Shown here: positions 44,420 to 52,313 of the stretch, in pieces
Position numbering within the stretch: position 1 is the stretch's first letter
Layout of the letters: each line of letters begins with the position of its first letter
Assembly: GCA_017451685.1 (NCBI GenBank)
Contig: JAFTNV010000022.1
Location: 1-64,000, forward strand
Source: Alistipes sp.
Lineage (GTDB): Bacteria > Bacteroidota > Bacteroidia > Bacteroidales > Rikenellaceae
Direction: 5' to 3'
DNA: 64,000 nt
Program-made: the position numbers and the translations under genes
The notes under the pieces: model-generated
The model's input: the letters and a program-made list of their open reading frames with translations, nothing else
The model's database searches: none
Told to the model about the DNA's origin: nothing

Positions 44420-46477
44420 ATGAAAAACGGAAAAATTGGGGTGACGACAGAGAACATCTTCCCCGTAATCAAGAAGTTCCTTTATTCGGATCACGAGATA
44501 TTTCTTCGCGAGCTCGTATCCAACGCCGTGGATGCCACGCAGAAGCTAAAGACGCTATCGTCGAAGGGCGAGGCTGAGGGCGAGCTTGGCGATGTGACAA
44601 TACGCATAAGCGTAGACGAGGAGAAAAAGATTCTCACCATCACCGACCGCGGCATAGGCATGTCGGCAGATGAGGTAGACCGCTACATCAACCAGATAGC
44701 CTTCTCGGGTGCCGAGGAGTTTATGGCCAAGTACAAGGATCAGGCTATCATCGGCCACTTCGGCCTCGGCTTCTACTCGTCGTTCATGGTAGCAGACAAG
44801 GTGGAGATATTCTCGCAGTCGTACCGCAGCGACGAGAAGAGCGTACACTGGACGTGTACCGGCTCGCCCGAGTTCGAGATGGAGGAGCTCGACGAGAAGC
44901 TCGACCGCGGAACACGCATCGTGCTACACCTCTCGGAGGACTGTGCGGAGTATGCCCAGCGTGCCGAGATATCTAAGCTGTTGCGCAAGTATTGCCACTT
45001 CCTACCCATAGCCATAGCCTTTGGCAAGAAGCAGGAGTGGAAGGATGGCAAGTATGTCGATACCGACGAGGACAACATCATCAACGACACCACGCCCCTA
45101 TGGACACGCAAGCCTACCGACATCACCGCCGAGGAGTATAAGGCCTTCTATGCCGACCTCTTCCCCGCAAGCGAGGAGCCGCTGTTCTACATACATCTGA
45201 ACATCGACTACCCCTTCAACCTCACGGGCATACTCTACTTCCCGAAGATTCGCAACAACTTCGAGATACAGAAGAACCGCATACAGCTATACTCTAATCA
45301 GGTGTTCGTCACCGATGAGGTTACGGGTATCGTACCCGAGTATCTCACTCTACTACATGGTGTCATCGACTCGCCCGACATCCCGCTAAACGTGTCGCGC
45401 AGCTACCTCCAGAGCGACTCCAACGTGAAGAAAATCTCGGGATACATCACGCGCAAGGTTGCCGACCGCCTACAGGAGCTCTTCAACACCATGCGCCCCG
45501 ACTACGAGGGTAAGTGGGACGACCTCAAGATATTCATCCAGTATGGCATGCTCACGGACGAGAAGTTTGCCGAGAAGGCCGCCAACTTCATGCTATGGAA
45601 GAGCATCGAGGGTAAGTATTACACCTCGGAGGAGTACATCGCAAAGGTTAAGGATATGCAGACCGACAAGGATGGCTTCACCATCATGCTCTATGTCGAT
45701 GACGTGGAGGGTAAGAATGCCTTTGTCGAGGCTGCCAAGGCCAAGGGCTACGACATCCTCGAGATGAACGGCCAGCTCGACAGCCACTACATCCAGTACT
45801 TCGAGTCGAAGAACGAAAAGATACGCTTCGTGCGCGTGGATAGCGACGTGGTGGAAAACCTTATCCGCAAGGAGGAGCGCGAGGCTATGTCGCTAAGCAC
45901 GGAGCAGCAGCAGATAATGCGCCCCGTATTCGAGAGCCAGATGCCCGACGACCAGAAGATACACTACCACGTGTCGTTCGAGGCCATGTCGAAGGATGCC
46001 GCTCCCGTAGTCATCACGCAGAACGAGTTTATGCGCCGCATGAAGGATATGGCAGCAACGAGCGGTGGCGAGATGAGCCGCTTCTATGGCGAGATGCCCG
46101 ACTCGTTCACCATAACCGTAAATGGCAACCACCCCATCGTCCTCGACATCCTCGGCGAGGTGGAGAGCGAGTATGGCGACAAGCTACGCACCATAGGCAA
46201 GAAGATTAGCGCCGCAGAGCAGGAGGAGAGCCGCTTCGAGGAGACCGTGAAGGATAAGAAGGCCGAAGACCTCACACCCGAGGAGCGCGACATGCGCGAG
46301 ACACTATCGAAGCGCGTCGTGGAGCTTCGCCAGGAGCGCGACACACGCCTTGAGGAGATAGGCCGCGAGAACCGCAAGGTACGCCAGATTATCGACCTCG
46401 CACTACTCTCAAACGGCATGCTCAAGGGCAAGAACCTCACCGACTTTATACAGCGAAGCATATCGCTCATAGAGTAG
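44420..46477 (+). CDS. htpG: Molecular chaperone HtpG (Hsp90)
   Basis: 685 residues. The N-terminal ATPase has RELVSNAVDATQKLK, TDRGIGMS and GHFGLGFYSSFMVADKVEIFSQS. The middle domain carries the NVSRSYLQSDSNVKKISGYI loop, and a C-terminal dimerisation domain follows. The ATP-lid Glu (FLRELVSN) is present. It folds or rescues client proteins in the cytoplasm. A structured repeat element J follows. Confidence 0.97.
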   Translation: MKNGKIGVTTENIFPVIKKFLYSDHEIFLRELVSNAVDATQKLKTLSSKGEAEGELGDVTIRISVDEEKKILTITDRGIGMSADEVDRYINQIAFSGAEEFMAKYKDQAIIGHFGLGFYSSFMVADKVEIFSQSYRSDEKSVHWTCTGSPEFEMEELDEKLDRGTRIVLHLSEDCAEYAQRAEISKLLRKYCHFLPIAIAFGKKQEWKDGKYVDTDEDNIINDTTPLWTRKPTDITAEEYKAFYADLFPASEEPLFYIHLNIDYPFNLTGILYFPKIRNNFEIQKNRIQLYSNQVFVTDEVTGIVPEYLTLLHGVIDSPDIPLNVSRSYLQSDSNVKKISGYITRKVADRLQELFNTMRPDYEGKWDDLKIFIQYGMLTDEKFAEKAANFMLWKSIEGKYYTSEEYIAKVKDMQTDKDGFTIMLYVDDVEGKNAFVEAAKAKGYDILEMNGQLDSHYIQYFESKNEKIRFVRVDSDVVENLIRKEEREAMSLSTEQQQIMRPVFESQMPDDQKIHYHVSFEAMSKDAAPVVITQNEFMRRMKDMAATSGGEMSRFYGEMPDSFTITVNGNHPIVLDILGEVESEYGDKLRTIGKKISAAEQEESRFEETVKDKKAEDLTPEERDMRETLSKRVVELRQERDTRLEEIGRENRKVRQIIDLALLSNGMLKGKNLTDFIQRSISLIE

Positions 46478-46792
46478 TTATCGTAACATAAAATAGCACT
46501 GACGCAACAATTTTGATTTTCTGGTGCTATGCACCTTCATCACAATAAAGTGTAGCGCTTTTCAAGCAAGCTTGAAGCGCTACACTTTATTGTGATGCTA
46601 CCACGGTAGCAGAAAATCAAGATTTCTTATACATCCATTATCTTATTTTTAATGTTTATATTTACATCCCACCCCAAACCCCTGCCCTTGGCAAGGGAGG
46701 GGCTTGTGGCAAGGCTATGCCTTGCACACCTAAAGGTGTTTTTTGTAATCAAAAAAATCAAAGTGCATCGCCCAAGGTGATGCACTCTTTTT
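46478..46792. other. Gene-free 315-bp region with structured repeats
   Basis: No gene is seen. It holds element J, then a low-GC stretch, hairpins CCCTTG/CAAGGG and GCAAGGC/GCCTTGC near 46685-46720, a small hairpin CACCT/AGGTG with T-run near 46728-46746, and the terminator at 46763-46794. Confidence 0.7.
46515..46618. repeat. Cloverleaf-like palindromic element J
   Basis: Closing stem GATTTTCTG/CAGAAAATC (46515-46523, 46610-46618); side hairpin GTGC/GCAC around 46524-46535; a long central hairpin 46538-46597 with about 26 paired bases a side; side hairpin CTACC/GGTAG at 46598-46609. Almost no base is left unpaired at the junction. It differs from the other elements in sequence and lacks the GTAC apex. 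Confidence 0.75.
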
Positions 46793-46794
46793 TT
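46763..46794. terminator. Bidirectional terminator between htpG and the membrane protein gene
   Basis: GTGCATC/GATGCAC stem with a 9-base loop. T-runs lie on both sides (eight T's on the plus strand, TTTGATTTTTTTGATT on the minus strand). Confidence 0.85.
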
Positions 46795-47296
46795 ACATAG
46801 TTCTGCGTTGTCGCTTTAGTCGCATACGCATAATGGCAATCTCGGTGCGCGAGCGACGACGGATATATCTATATCGCAGCACACAGCCAAGACAGACAAA
46901 CCATACGACCACAGCTACCGCCACAACCATATAGGCCATCTCAATCTCTGGAATCTCACCCGTCCAGTAGAGCACAAAGGGGAGGATGGTCATCGCCGCC
47001 GCCCACAAGCCCGAGGCCCACGCGGCACGCGACCAGCAGGTGCGCGGTGCAAGACGTCGGAAGCTAAGCATAAGACCCACGAGCAACGTAAACAGAGCGA
47101 CAAGCATCTGCGCCCACACGGGGAGCGGTATGCCCTCAGGGAATATATCGAAGCTATAGAGCATAATCACCGATGCCGCGATAAATATATCGCCCACATT
47201 GAGCTTATTACCGCCACCACTCTTACGTAGGCGGCGCATAGCCTTCGACTCGAAAGGATCGTAGCGAAAGTGCCATATGCTATATCTATTCTTCAT
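46793..47296 (-). CDS. Membrane protein of unknown function
   Basis: About 167 residues from the ATG at 47296; an in-frame extension to 47386 is a shadow of the Arc-type gene. A basic cytosolic start (MKNRYSIWHFRYDPFESKAMRR) is followed by four membrane segments at about 35-54, 58-77, 92-110 and 116-137 and a very basic tail (RMRLKRQRRTM). Last gene of the SPFH operon, overlapping the Arc-type gene by 11 bases. It may be a membrane partner of the SPFH protein; no family is recognised. Confidence 0.8.
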   Translation of the reverse strand: MKNRYSIWHFRYDPFESKAMRRLRKSGGGNKLNVGDIFIAASVIMLYSFDIFPEGIPLPVWAQMLVALFTLLVGLMLSFRRLAPRTCWSRAAWASGLWAAAMTILPFVLYWTGEIPEIEMAYMVVAVAVVVWFVCLGCVLRYRYIRRRSRTEIAIMRMRLKRQRRTM

Positions 47297-47486
47297 TGCT
47301 ACCCTCCTCCTTCGTTTTTCGTTTCTGTCGAGGCTTGCGCCCACTGCGGCGCAAGGCCTCGGCAATAATCCATTGCAACTGTCCATTCACGGAGCGAAAC
47401 TCGTCGGCGGCCCACTTCTCGAGGGCATCCATCGTCTCGCCATCGACGCGAAGCACGAAGTTGCGTGTTGTAGACTCCTTAGCCAT
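47286..47486 (-). CDS. Arc-type ribbon-helix-helix protein
   Basis: 66 residues. FVLRVDGETMDALEKWAADEFRSVNGQLQWIIAEAL is a ribbon-helix-helix pattern, followed by a very basic tail. Such small proteins bind DNA as dimers. In Bacteroidales it regularly follows an SPFH gene, as here (17 bases). It may regulate its own operon. It could be taken for an antitoxin, but no toxin is adjacent. Confidence 0.82.
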   Translation of the reverse strand: MAKESTTRNFVLRVDGETMDALEKWAADEFRSVNGQLQWIIAEALRRSGRKPRQKRKTKEEGSNEE

Positions 47487-47503
47487 AAGGGGATGGCATA
47501 GGG

Positions 47504-48442
47504 TTAGTTATGAAGCGTACCTGTGTTTACCACGGGCTGCGCAGCCTCGTCGGCACAGAGCACAACGAGGAGGTTGCTCACCATCGCCGCCTTGCGCTCC
47601 TCGTCAAGCTCGACAACATCCTCCGTAGAGAGGCGCTCAAGCGCAATCTTAACCATCGACACGGCACCCTCGACAATCTTCTCGCGTGCCGAGATAATAG
47701 CATCGGCCTGCTGACGGCGCAACATCGCTGCTGCAATCTCGGGAGCATAGGCAAGGTAATTAAGACGCGCCTCGACAACCTCGATGCCAGCAATCATAAG
47801 GCGCTCGTTGAGCTCGTCGGTGAGCTTCTCGTTGATCTCGTCGCCACCCGAGCGGAGTGTCACCTGCTCGCTCTCGCCCTTGGTATTCTCGTCGTAGGCA
47901 TACATACCCGCCACCTGGCGTAGTGCCGAGTCGCTCTGCACCGCCACGAAGTTTTCGAGGATGTTCATGCGGCTATTTGATGCTATAGCACCAACCTCCG
48001 TGGGAGCATCAATCTCGAACACAGCATTGTAGGCACCGTCGTTCTTAATCTTCCACACGACAACCAAGCCGATAAGTATAGGATTACCCGCCTTGTCGTT
48101 CACCTTGATAGGATCTACGTTGAGGTTACGGGCGCGCAGCGATATCTTCTTAGCCGTCATAAAAGGGTTTACCCACCAGAAGCCCGTGTCGTAGAACGTA
48201 CCGCGATAGTTACCAAAGAAGAGCAACACGCGCGACTCGTTAGGCTCAAGCATGATGTAACCACCGAGCATTATGAACATCACAAGGGCAAATACTACGA
48301 TGCCGACGATGGCTATAGCATTAGCCTCGGTGCAGTGTGCCTGCCATACGATGCAGAGCACCATGGCTGCGACAAACAATAGGTGTAATACAAGGGCGAC
48401 GAAGCCGTTAAGCCTCCATCCTGAATAGGTGTAATTTTTCAT
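47504..48442 (-). CDS. SPFH/Band 7 domain protein
   Basis: 312 residues. Two membrane segments at about 12-33 and 40-64 lead to the SPFH domain (EPNESRVLLFFGNYRGTFYDTGFWWVNPF), then a helical tail with AAAMLRRQQADAIISAREKIVEGAVSM. SPFH proteins form large membrane-linked cages or microdomains. It heads the Arc and membrane genes, and itself follows a 43-codon gene. Confidence 0.9.
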   Translation of the reverse strand: MKNYTYSGWRLNGFVALVLHLLFVAAMVLCIVWQAHCTEANAIAIVGIVVFALVMFIMLGGYIMLEPNESRVLLFFGNYRGTFYDTGFWWVNPFMTAKKISLRARNLNVDPIKVNDKAGNPILIGLVVVWKIKNDGAYNAVFEIDAPTEVGAIASNSRMNILENFVAVQSDSALRQVAGMYAYDENTKGESEQVTLRSGGDEINEKLTDELNERLMIAGIEVVEARLNYLAYAPEIAAAMLRRQQADAIISAREKIVEGAVSMVKIALERLSTEDVVELDEERKAAMVSNLLVVLCADEAAQPVVNTGTLHN

Positions 48443-48472
48443 AGCAATATGTGTTTAATTATACGATTACGT

Positions 48473-48604
48473 TTATAACTTTATGTCTGCCCTCTTTTCG
48501 GGTGTGCGCAAGCGCCAAAACTCCGCCTTCCAAGGCCATACGCGCAATTTACCTATAGAGTAGCCCCCTACGAGCCATCTCCAAAATCTGCTTTTCGTCT
48601 TCAT
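48473..48604 (-). CDS. Small basic protein of 43 residues upstream of the SPFH gene
   Basis: An ATG at 48604 opens a frame of 43 codons ending in TAA. The product is basic and tryptophan-rich: it begins MKTKSRFWRWLVGG, contains RVWPWKAEFWRLR, and ends RADIKL. It lies 30 bases before the SPFH start and behind a good promoter, so it would be the first gene of that operon. The composition suggests a membrane-surface peptide. It could also be a leader peptide. No family is recognised. Confidence 0.55.
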   Translation of the reverse strand: MKTKSRFWRWLVGGYSIGKLRVWPWKAEFWRLRTPEKRADIKL

Positions 48605-48634
48605 AGCTACAAGGTTTTAGTTGGACATACGTTC

Positions 48635-48707
48635 TATCAAAATCATCACAGTAAAATGATATTATTTTGATATCACAAAGATACGACAATATTTTTTAAT
48701 TATGCAA
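48635..48707 (-). promoter_or_regulatory. Promoter and inverted repeat for the SPFH operon
   Basis: Minus strand: TTG at 48705-48707, 21 bases, TATCTTTG at 48676-48683. Just downstream of the -7 box an inverted repeat (TATCAAAAT at 48635-48643, ATTTTGATA at 48664-48672) spans the expected start of transcription and could be an operator, perhaps for the Arc-type protein. Confidence 0.6.
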
Positions 48708-48761
48708 GGATTTCGGAAGATTTTTTTTGATGGGGTTCTATAAGTTTCTATGAGGGTTGCG

Positions 48762-48889
48762 CTTTAGCGTCAGTGAGGGGCAGATACAACACTCGCCAAA
48801 AGAAAGTGCGGATGGGCTGTACTTAAGCGTACTGCCCATTCGCACTTTCTTTTGGTAGGGGAAGTAGATGCCCCTCAATCACGCTAAAG
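48762..48889 (-). repeat. Palindromic element K (class 1), reaching into the transporter gene
   Basis: Perfect arms CTTTAGCGT/ACGCTAAAG and TGAGGGG/CCCCTCA. The right arm includes the transporter stop TAG (48884-48886) and one more codon. Centre AAAAGAAAGTGCGGATGGGC with apex GTACTTAAGCGTAC. Confidence 0.87.
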
Positions 48890-50590
48890 AGCTGCGAGCA
48901 TTAAAAGCTGCGCAGTTAATACTCGTAGGAACATAACTACTGGGTATACTGTCGCATAGCTCACGGCAGGCATATCATTACCTGACGATGCGCTGGCGAA
49001 GCCGAGGGCCGGGGGATCGGTCATAGAGCCCGCCATAAGACCCATGAGGGTGTAGTAGTTGAGCTTGAACTTGAGGCGTGCAAGGAGTGCCACAAGTACA
49101 AGGGGAAGCACGGTGATGATGACACCGTAGCCTATCCACTTATAACCGCCATTGATGATGGCATCAATGAAGCCATCACCGGCACCTATGCCCACGGCCG
49201 CGAGGAACATGGCGAGGCCTATCTCGCGGAGCATGAGGTTAGCACTCATGGTGGTATATGTCACAAGGTGGAAGTGCGGGCCATAGCGACCGAGGAGTAT
49301 CGCGATAATAAGAGGGCCACCTGCAAGACCGAGCTTCACGGGCTGCGGGATGTTCATCAGAGGCATAGAGCCGAGCACCACACCGAGGGCGATACCGATA
49401 AACACGGGGAGGAGGTTGGGGTGGTCGAGTTTCTTAAGTGAATTTCCGAGCACCTTCTCAGCCTGAGCTACAGCAGCCTCGGGGCCCACGACCATAACCT
49501 TATCGCCCACCTGGAGCTCCATACCCTGATACGGTATGAGGTCGACACCGGCACGGTGTACGCGGGTGATGTTTATGCCGTAGCGTGTGCGGAGGCGCAA
49601 GTCCGAAAACTTCTTGCCGTTAATCTCCTCGCGCGTGATGAGGATGCGGCGCGACACCAGAGGTGTAGACTGCATTGCTGTAGCGCCCCAGTCGTCGGCA
49701 GTCATCTCCACGGGCTTGCCGAAGAAAGCGAGGATAGCCTCACTATCCTCCTCGGTGCAGATGATGCGCAGGCGGTCGCCCACGACGAGCTTGGAGTTGC
49801 CGTCGGCCATGACTATCTCGCCCGAGGGGTGCATGATGCGCGACACGACGAACTGACGGTTGATGAGCATGTGGGCAATGGCGATGGTCTTACCCTCGAG
49901 CATCTCGTTGGTAAACTCCACCGAGAAGCGCTGCGGGAGGTTGGTGACATCGCTCATGGCGGCAAGGCCCTCGTCCTCCTTCTTGAAGTCTACGCGAAGG
50001 ACATAGCGCATGATGATGATTGTGAGGATGATGCCCACAACACCGAGGGGGTAGGCCACGGCATAGCCCAACGATATGGAGTCGGCGACATTGGCATCCG
50101 CAAGGCCCGAGTCGGCGTATGCCTGCTGCGCAGCACCGAGGCCCGGGGTGTTGGTCACAGCACCCGAGAGGACACCCACCATCGTGGGCAGGGGCTCACC
50201 CGTGATGAGGTGTATGACGTATGTCGTAGCCACGCCAAGGAGTATCACGAGCGTGGCGAGGCCTATGAGCTTCAATCCGCCACTCTTGAGCGACGAGAAG
50301 AAGCCGGGGCCCACCTGCAAGCCGATGAAGAATACGAAGAGGATGAGTCCAAACTCCTTGATAAAGTGTAGCGTGTCGTGGTGTATGGTGCCCGGGTCGA
50401 GGAAGTGACCAAAGGCGATGCCGGTGAATAGTATCCACGTCATACCGAAGGATATGCCCTTAATCTTGATACGACTAAGCGCAATACCCGAGGCTATCAC
50501 GGTAGCAAGGACAAAGACGGTGTGTGCTATCGACGGGTGCGCGGGGTCACCGCTACCCATGACGACAGTTTTAAGCCACTCAAAATTCAT
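48884..50590 (-). CDS. Putative transporter, aspartate:alanine exchanger (YidE-like) family
   Basis: 568 residues. About five membrane segments, two TrkA-C domains (RFSVEFTNEMLEGKTIAIAH and SRRILITREEINGKKFSDLR, residues about 210-380), then about five more segments. The two membrane halves each hold the family motif (GVLSGAVTNTPGLGAAQQAY and GLMAGSMTDPPALGFA). The substrate is unknown; AspT exchanges aspartate and alanine. Monocistronic with its own promoter. Confidence 0.9.
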   Translation of the reverse strand: MNFEWLKTVVMGSGDPAHPSIAHTVFVLATVIASGIALSRIKIKGISFGMTWILFTGIAFGHFLDPGTIHHDTLHFIKEFGLILFVFFIGLQVGPGFFSSLKSGGLKLIGLATLVILLGVATTYVIHLITGEPLPTMVGVLSGAVTNTPGLGAAQQAYADSGLADANVADSISLGYAVAYPLGVVGIILTIIIMRYVLRVDFKKEDEGLAAMSDVTNLPQRFSVEFTNEMLEGKTIAIAHMLINRQFVVSRIMHPSGEIVMADGNSKLVVGDRLRIICTEEDSEAILAFFGKPVEMTADDWGATAMQSTPLVSRRILITREEINGKKFSDLRLRTRYGINITRVHRAGVDLIPYQGMELQVGDKVMVVGPEAAVAQAEKVLGNSLKKLDHPNLLPVFIGIALGVVLGSMPLMNIPQPVKLGLAGGPLIIAILLGRYGPHFHLVTYTTMSANLMLREIGLAMFLAAVGIGAGDGFIDAIINGGYKWIGYGVIITVLPLVLVALLARLKFKLNYYTLMGLMAGSMTDPPALGFASASSGNDMPAVSYATVYPVVMFLRVLTAQLLMLAAL

Positions 50591-50623
50591 TATATCGTTG
50601 TTTATGGGTTAGTCTATTTGGCG

Positions 50624-50654
50624 CAAAGATAGACATTATATATGAAAGAGCAAA
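50624..50654 (-). promoter_or_regulatory. Bacteroidota-type promoter for the YidE-like transporter
   Basis: Minus strand: TTTG, 19 bases, TATCTTTG at 50624-50631, 34 bases before the start. Confidence 0.75.
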
Positions 50655-50744
50655 TTATCGCAGTCCTTATCTTCGATAAGCGACCTATTTTCCTTTCAGC
50701 GCAGTGGTTGAGAGGCAGAGAATGAGCCTTTGTCACAAGAGATT

Positions 50745-50872
50745 AATTTTTGATTAGAAGGTAGCAGATACAACGCTCGGCAAAAAACCCGACGATGGGT
50801 AGTACTTGGTGTACGACCCATTGTCGGGACTTTTTGTTAGCGGCAGTAGATGCTGCCTTATAATCGGAAATT
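50745..50872 (-). repeat. Palindromic element L (class 1)
   Basis: Arms AATTT..GATTA and TAATC..AAATT, then AAGGTAGC/GCTGCCTT. The centre has AAAAACCCGACGATGGGTAGTAC with a short loop. It shares CAACGCTCGGC and GTTAGCGG with elements C and I. Confidence 0.82.
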
Positions 50873-51005
50873 TAATTTTTGATTAGTAAGCCACAGATGT
50901 GGTGCATCACAAAAGAGACTACCTCGGGATAGTACTAAAACGTACAGCCCGAGGTAGTCTACTTTTAGGGATGTGCCGCAGATGCGGTCTAATAATCAAA
51001 AATTA
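50873..51005 (-). repeat. Palindromic element M (class 3), ending at the efp stop
   Basis: A perfect 13-bp closing stem TAATTTTTGATTA ends exactly with the efp stop codon (51003-51005). Side hairpins CCACAGATGTGG and CCGCAGATGCGG flank a central stem AAAAGAGACTACCTCGGG with apex GATAGTAC, 6 bases, GTACAGCCC. This copy folds cleanly as a cloverleaf. Confidence 0.9.
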
Positions 51006-51575
51006 CTTGATGCGCTCGTAATACTCACGAGTACGAGTATCAACACGAATCTTATCACCGGTGTTGATGAAGAGGGGCACCTTGATGGTTGCACCGGTAT
51101 TTACGGTAGCAGCCTTGAGCGAGTTGGTAGAGGCGGTATCGCCACGTACGCCGGGCTCGGTGTAGGTGATCTCCATATCGACGATGGGAGGAAGCTCGGC
51201 CGAAAGGACTGTCTCCTTCTCGGTGTGGAACATAACCTCGACAATCTGGCCATCAGCCATAAGGTCGGCATTGTTGATAAGGTTCTTGTCGATGTTGATC
51301 TCCTCGAAGGTCTCGGTGTGCATGAAGTGAGCACCGAGGTCATCCTCGTAGGTGAACTGGTAGGGGCGACGCTCAACGCGCACCTGCTCGATCTTCTGCG
51401 ATACTGACGAGAAGGTCTTATCGAGGACGTTGCCGTTCTCGAGGTTCTTGAGCTTTGAACGCACGAAGGCGGGACCCTTACCGGGCTTGCAGTGCTGGAA
51501 GTCTACGACGATGAAGGTCTTGCCATCCATCTCCACGCACATACCAATCTTGATGTCTGATGCTGTAATAGTCAT
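51003..51575 (-). CDS. efp: Translation elongation factor P
   Basis: 190 residues, three beta-barrel domains. The tip loop HCKPGKGPAF near 28-37 carries the Lys that enters the ribosome. The C-terminal GDKIRVDTRTREYYERIK is diagnostic. EF-P relieves stalling at proline runs. A promoter lies at 51641-51671. Its stop codon closes palindromic element M. Confidence 0.97.
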   Translation of the reverse strand: MTITASDIKIGMCVEMDGKTFIVVDFQHCKPGKGPAFVRSKLKNLENGNVLDKTFSSVSQKIEQVRVERRPYQFTYEDDLGAHFMHTETFEEINIDKNLINNADLMADGQIVEVMFHTEKETVLSAELPPIVDMEITYTEPGVRGDTASTNSLKAATVNTGATIKVPLFINTGDKIRVDTRTREYYERIK

Positions 51576-51640
51576 ACGAATATTTTTATTTAGTTAATTT
51601 ATATATTCTAATCCAAGCCGTCGCATCGGCTATAACCGCG

Positions 51641-51671
51641 CAAAGATAAGAATTTATTCTAAACCGACAAA
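51641..51671 (-). promoter_or_regulatory. Bacteroidota-type promoter for efp
   Basis: Minus strand: TTTTG, 19 bases, TATCTTTG at 51641-51648. Confidence 0.75.
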
Positions 51672-51700
51672 ACTTTTATCGCTGTTTAGCCTTCAGTTCA

Positions 51701-52261
51701 CTATCTACGGCCTCCGCCAAAGGCGTAGCCGAGGCTTATGGCGAGGTGGTTGTTTGCCTTATCGAAGATTTTGTAGGCCACAGAGATACGCACGTGGTGC
51801 GAGAGCTCGACACCCACACGTGGCATCACCGCGAAGTGTGTGCCATGCTTGGTGCCATCAGCATTGATGTCGCTCCACGCCACACCCACGCCCAAGCCCA
51901 CGAAGGGTGATACCGCGCGCCCCTGAAAGAAGTTATAGTCGGAGGTGACGAGCAGGTTCTCGCTGATAAACTTATAGCTATAGAGCGTATTATGTATGGT
52001 CGTGCCACGATACATCGAGCATAGCGACACATTGAGACCTATATCCACGGGCTGTGCCGCGAAGTTGTAGCGCACCTCTACACCCGCATCGACACCCTGG
52101 CGCGACCTTCCATACGCGGGCATCTTATTCGCGGCCGTGGCAAGACCCACACTGAGATCCACCTCCACGGCACTCACCGTGCGCTCAACATAGTAGCGCT
52201 GTGCCTCGGCATCGACCACCACAAAGAGTATGGCGACAAAAACGAGCAGTAACTTTCTCAT
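51701..52261 (-). CDS. Small outer-membrane beta-barrel protein
   Basis: About 186 residues from the ATG at 52261, which starts a clear signal peptide (MRKLLLVFVAILFVVV, cut near DAEAQ). The open frame runs to 52312 but those residues are not signal-like. Alternating strands (VDAGVEVRYNF, SPFVGLGVGVAW, FAVMPRVGVELSHHVRISVAYKIF, HLAISLGYAFGGG) fit an 8-stranded barrel of the OmpA/OmpX type. Function unknown; likely co-transcribed with the peptidase upstream. Confidence 0.82.
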   Translation of the reverse strand: MRKLLLVFVAILFVVVDAEAQRYYVERTVSAVEVDLSVGLATAANKMPAYGRSRQGVDAGVEVRYNFAAQPVDIGLNVSLCSMYRGTTIHNTLYSYKFISENLLVTSDYNFFQGRAVSPFVGLGVGVAWSDINADGTKHGTHFAVMPRVGVELSHHVRISVAYKIFDKANNHLAISLGYAFGGGRR

Positions 52262-52313
52262 ATCATATATGTAGCAGAGAGGGAGCGGGCTGCCCCACTC
52301 CCTCAACTGCATA

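Larger units (their letters stand above)
50591..51002. other. Gene-free 412-bp region
   Basis: It holds the transporter promoter, about 100 bases without visible features, and palindromic elements L and M. No gene is seen. Confidence 0.75.

Noticed and set aside
47297..47386. Longer start for the membrane protein at 46793
   Set aside because: It overlaps the Arc-type gene out of frame and lacks family-like residues.
47286..47486. Arc-type gene as an antitoxin
   Set aside because: The neighbours are an SPFH protein and a membrane protein, not a toxin; the SPFH-Arc pairing is a known arrangement.
15314..51005. Palindromic elements as integron attC sites
   Set aside because: They follow stop codons and have GTTAGC-like motifs, but the adjacent genes are core genes on a conserved backbone, the GTTRRRY/RYYYAAC ends do not fit and no integrase is present.
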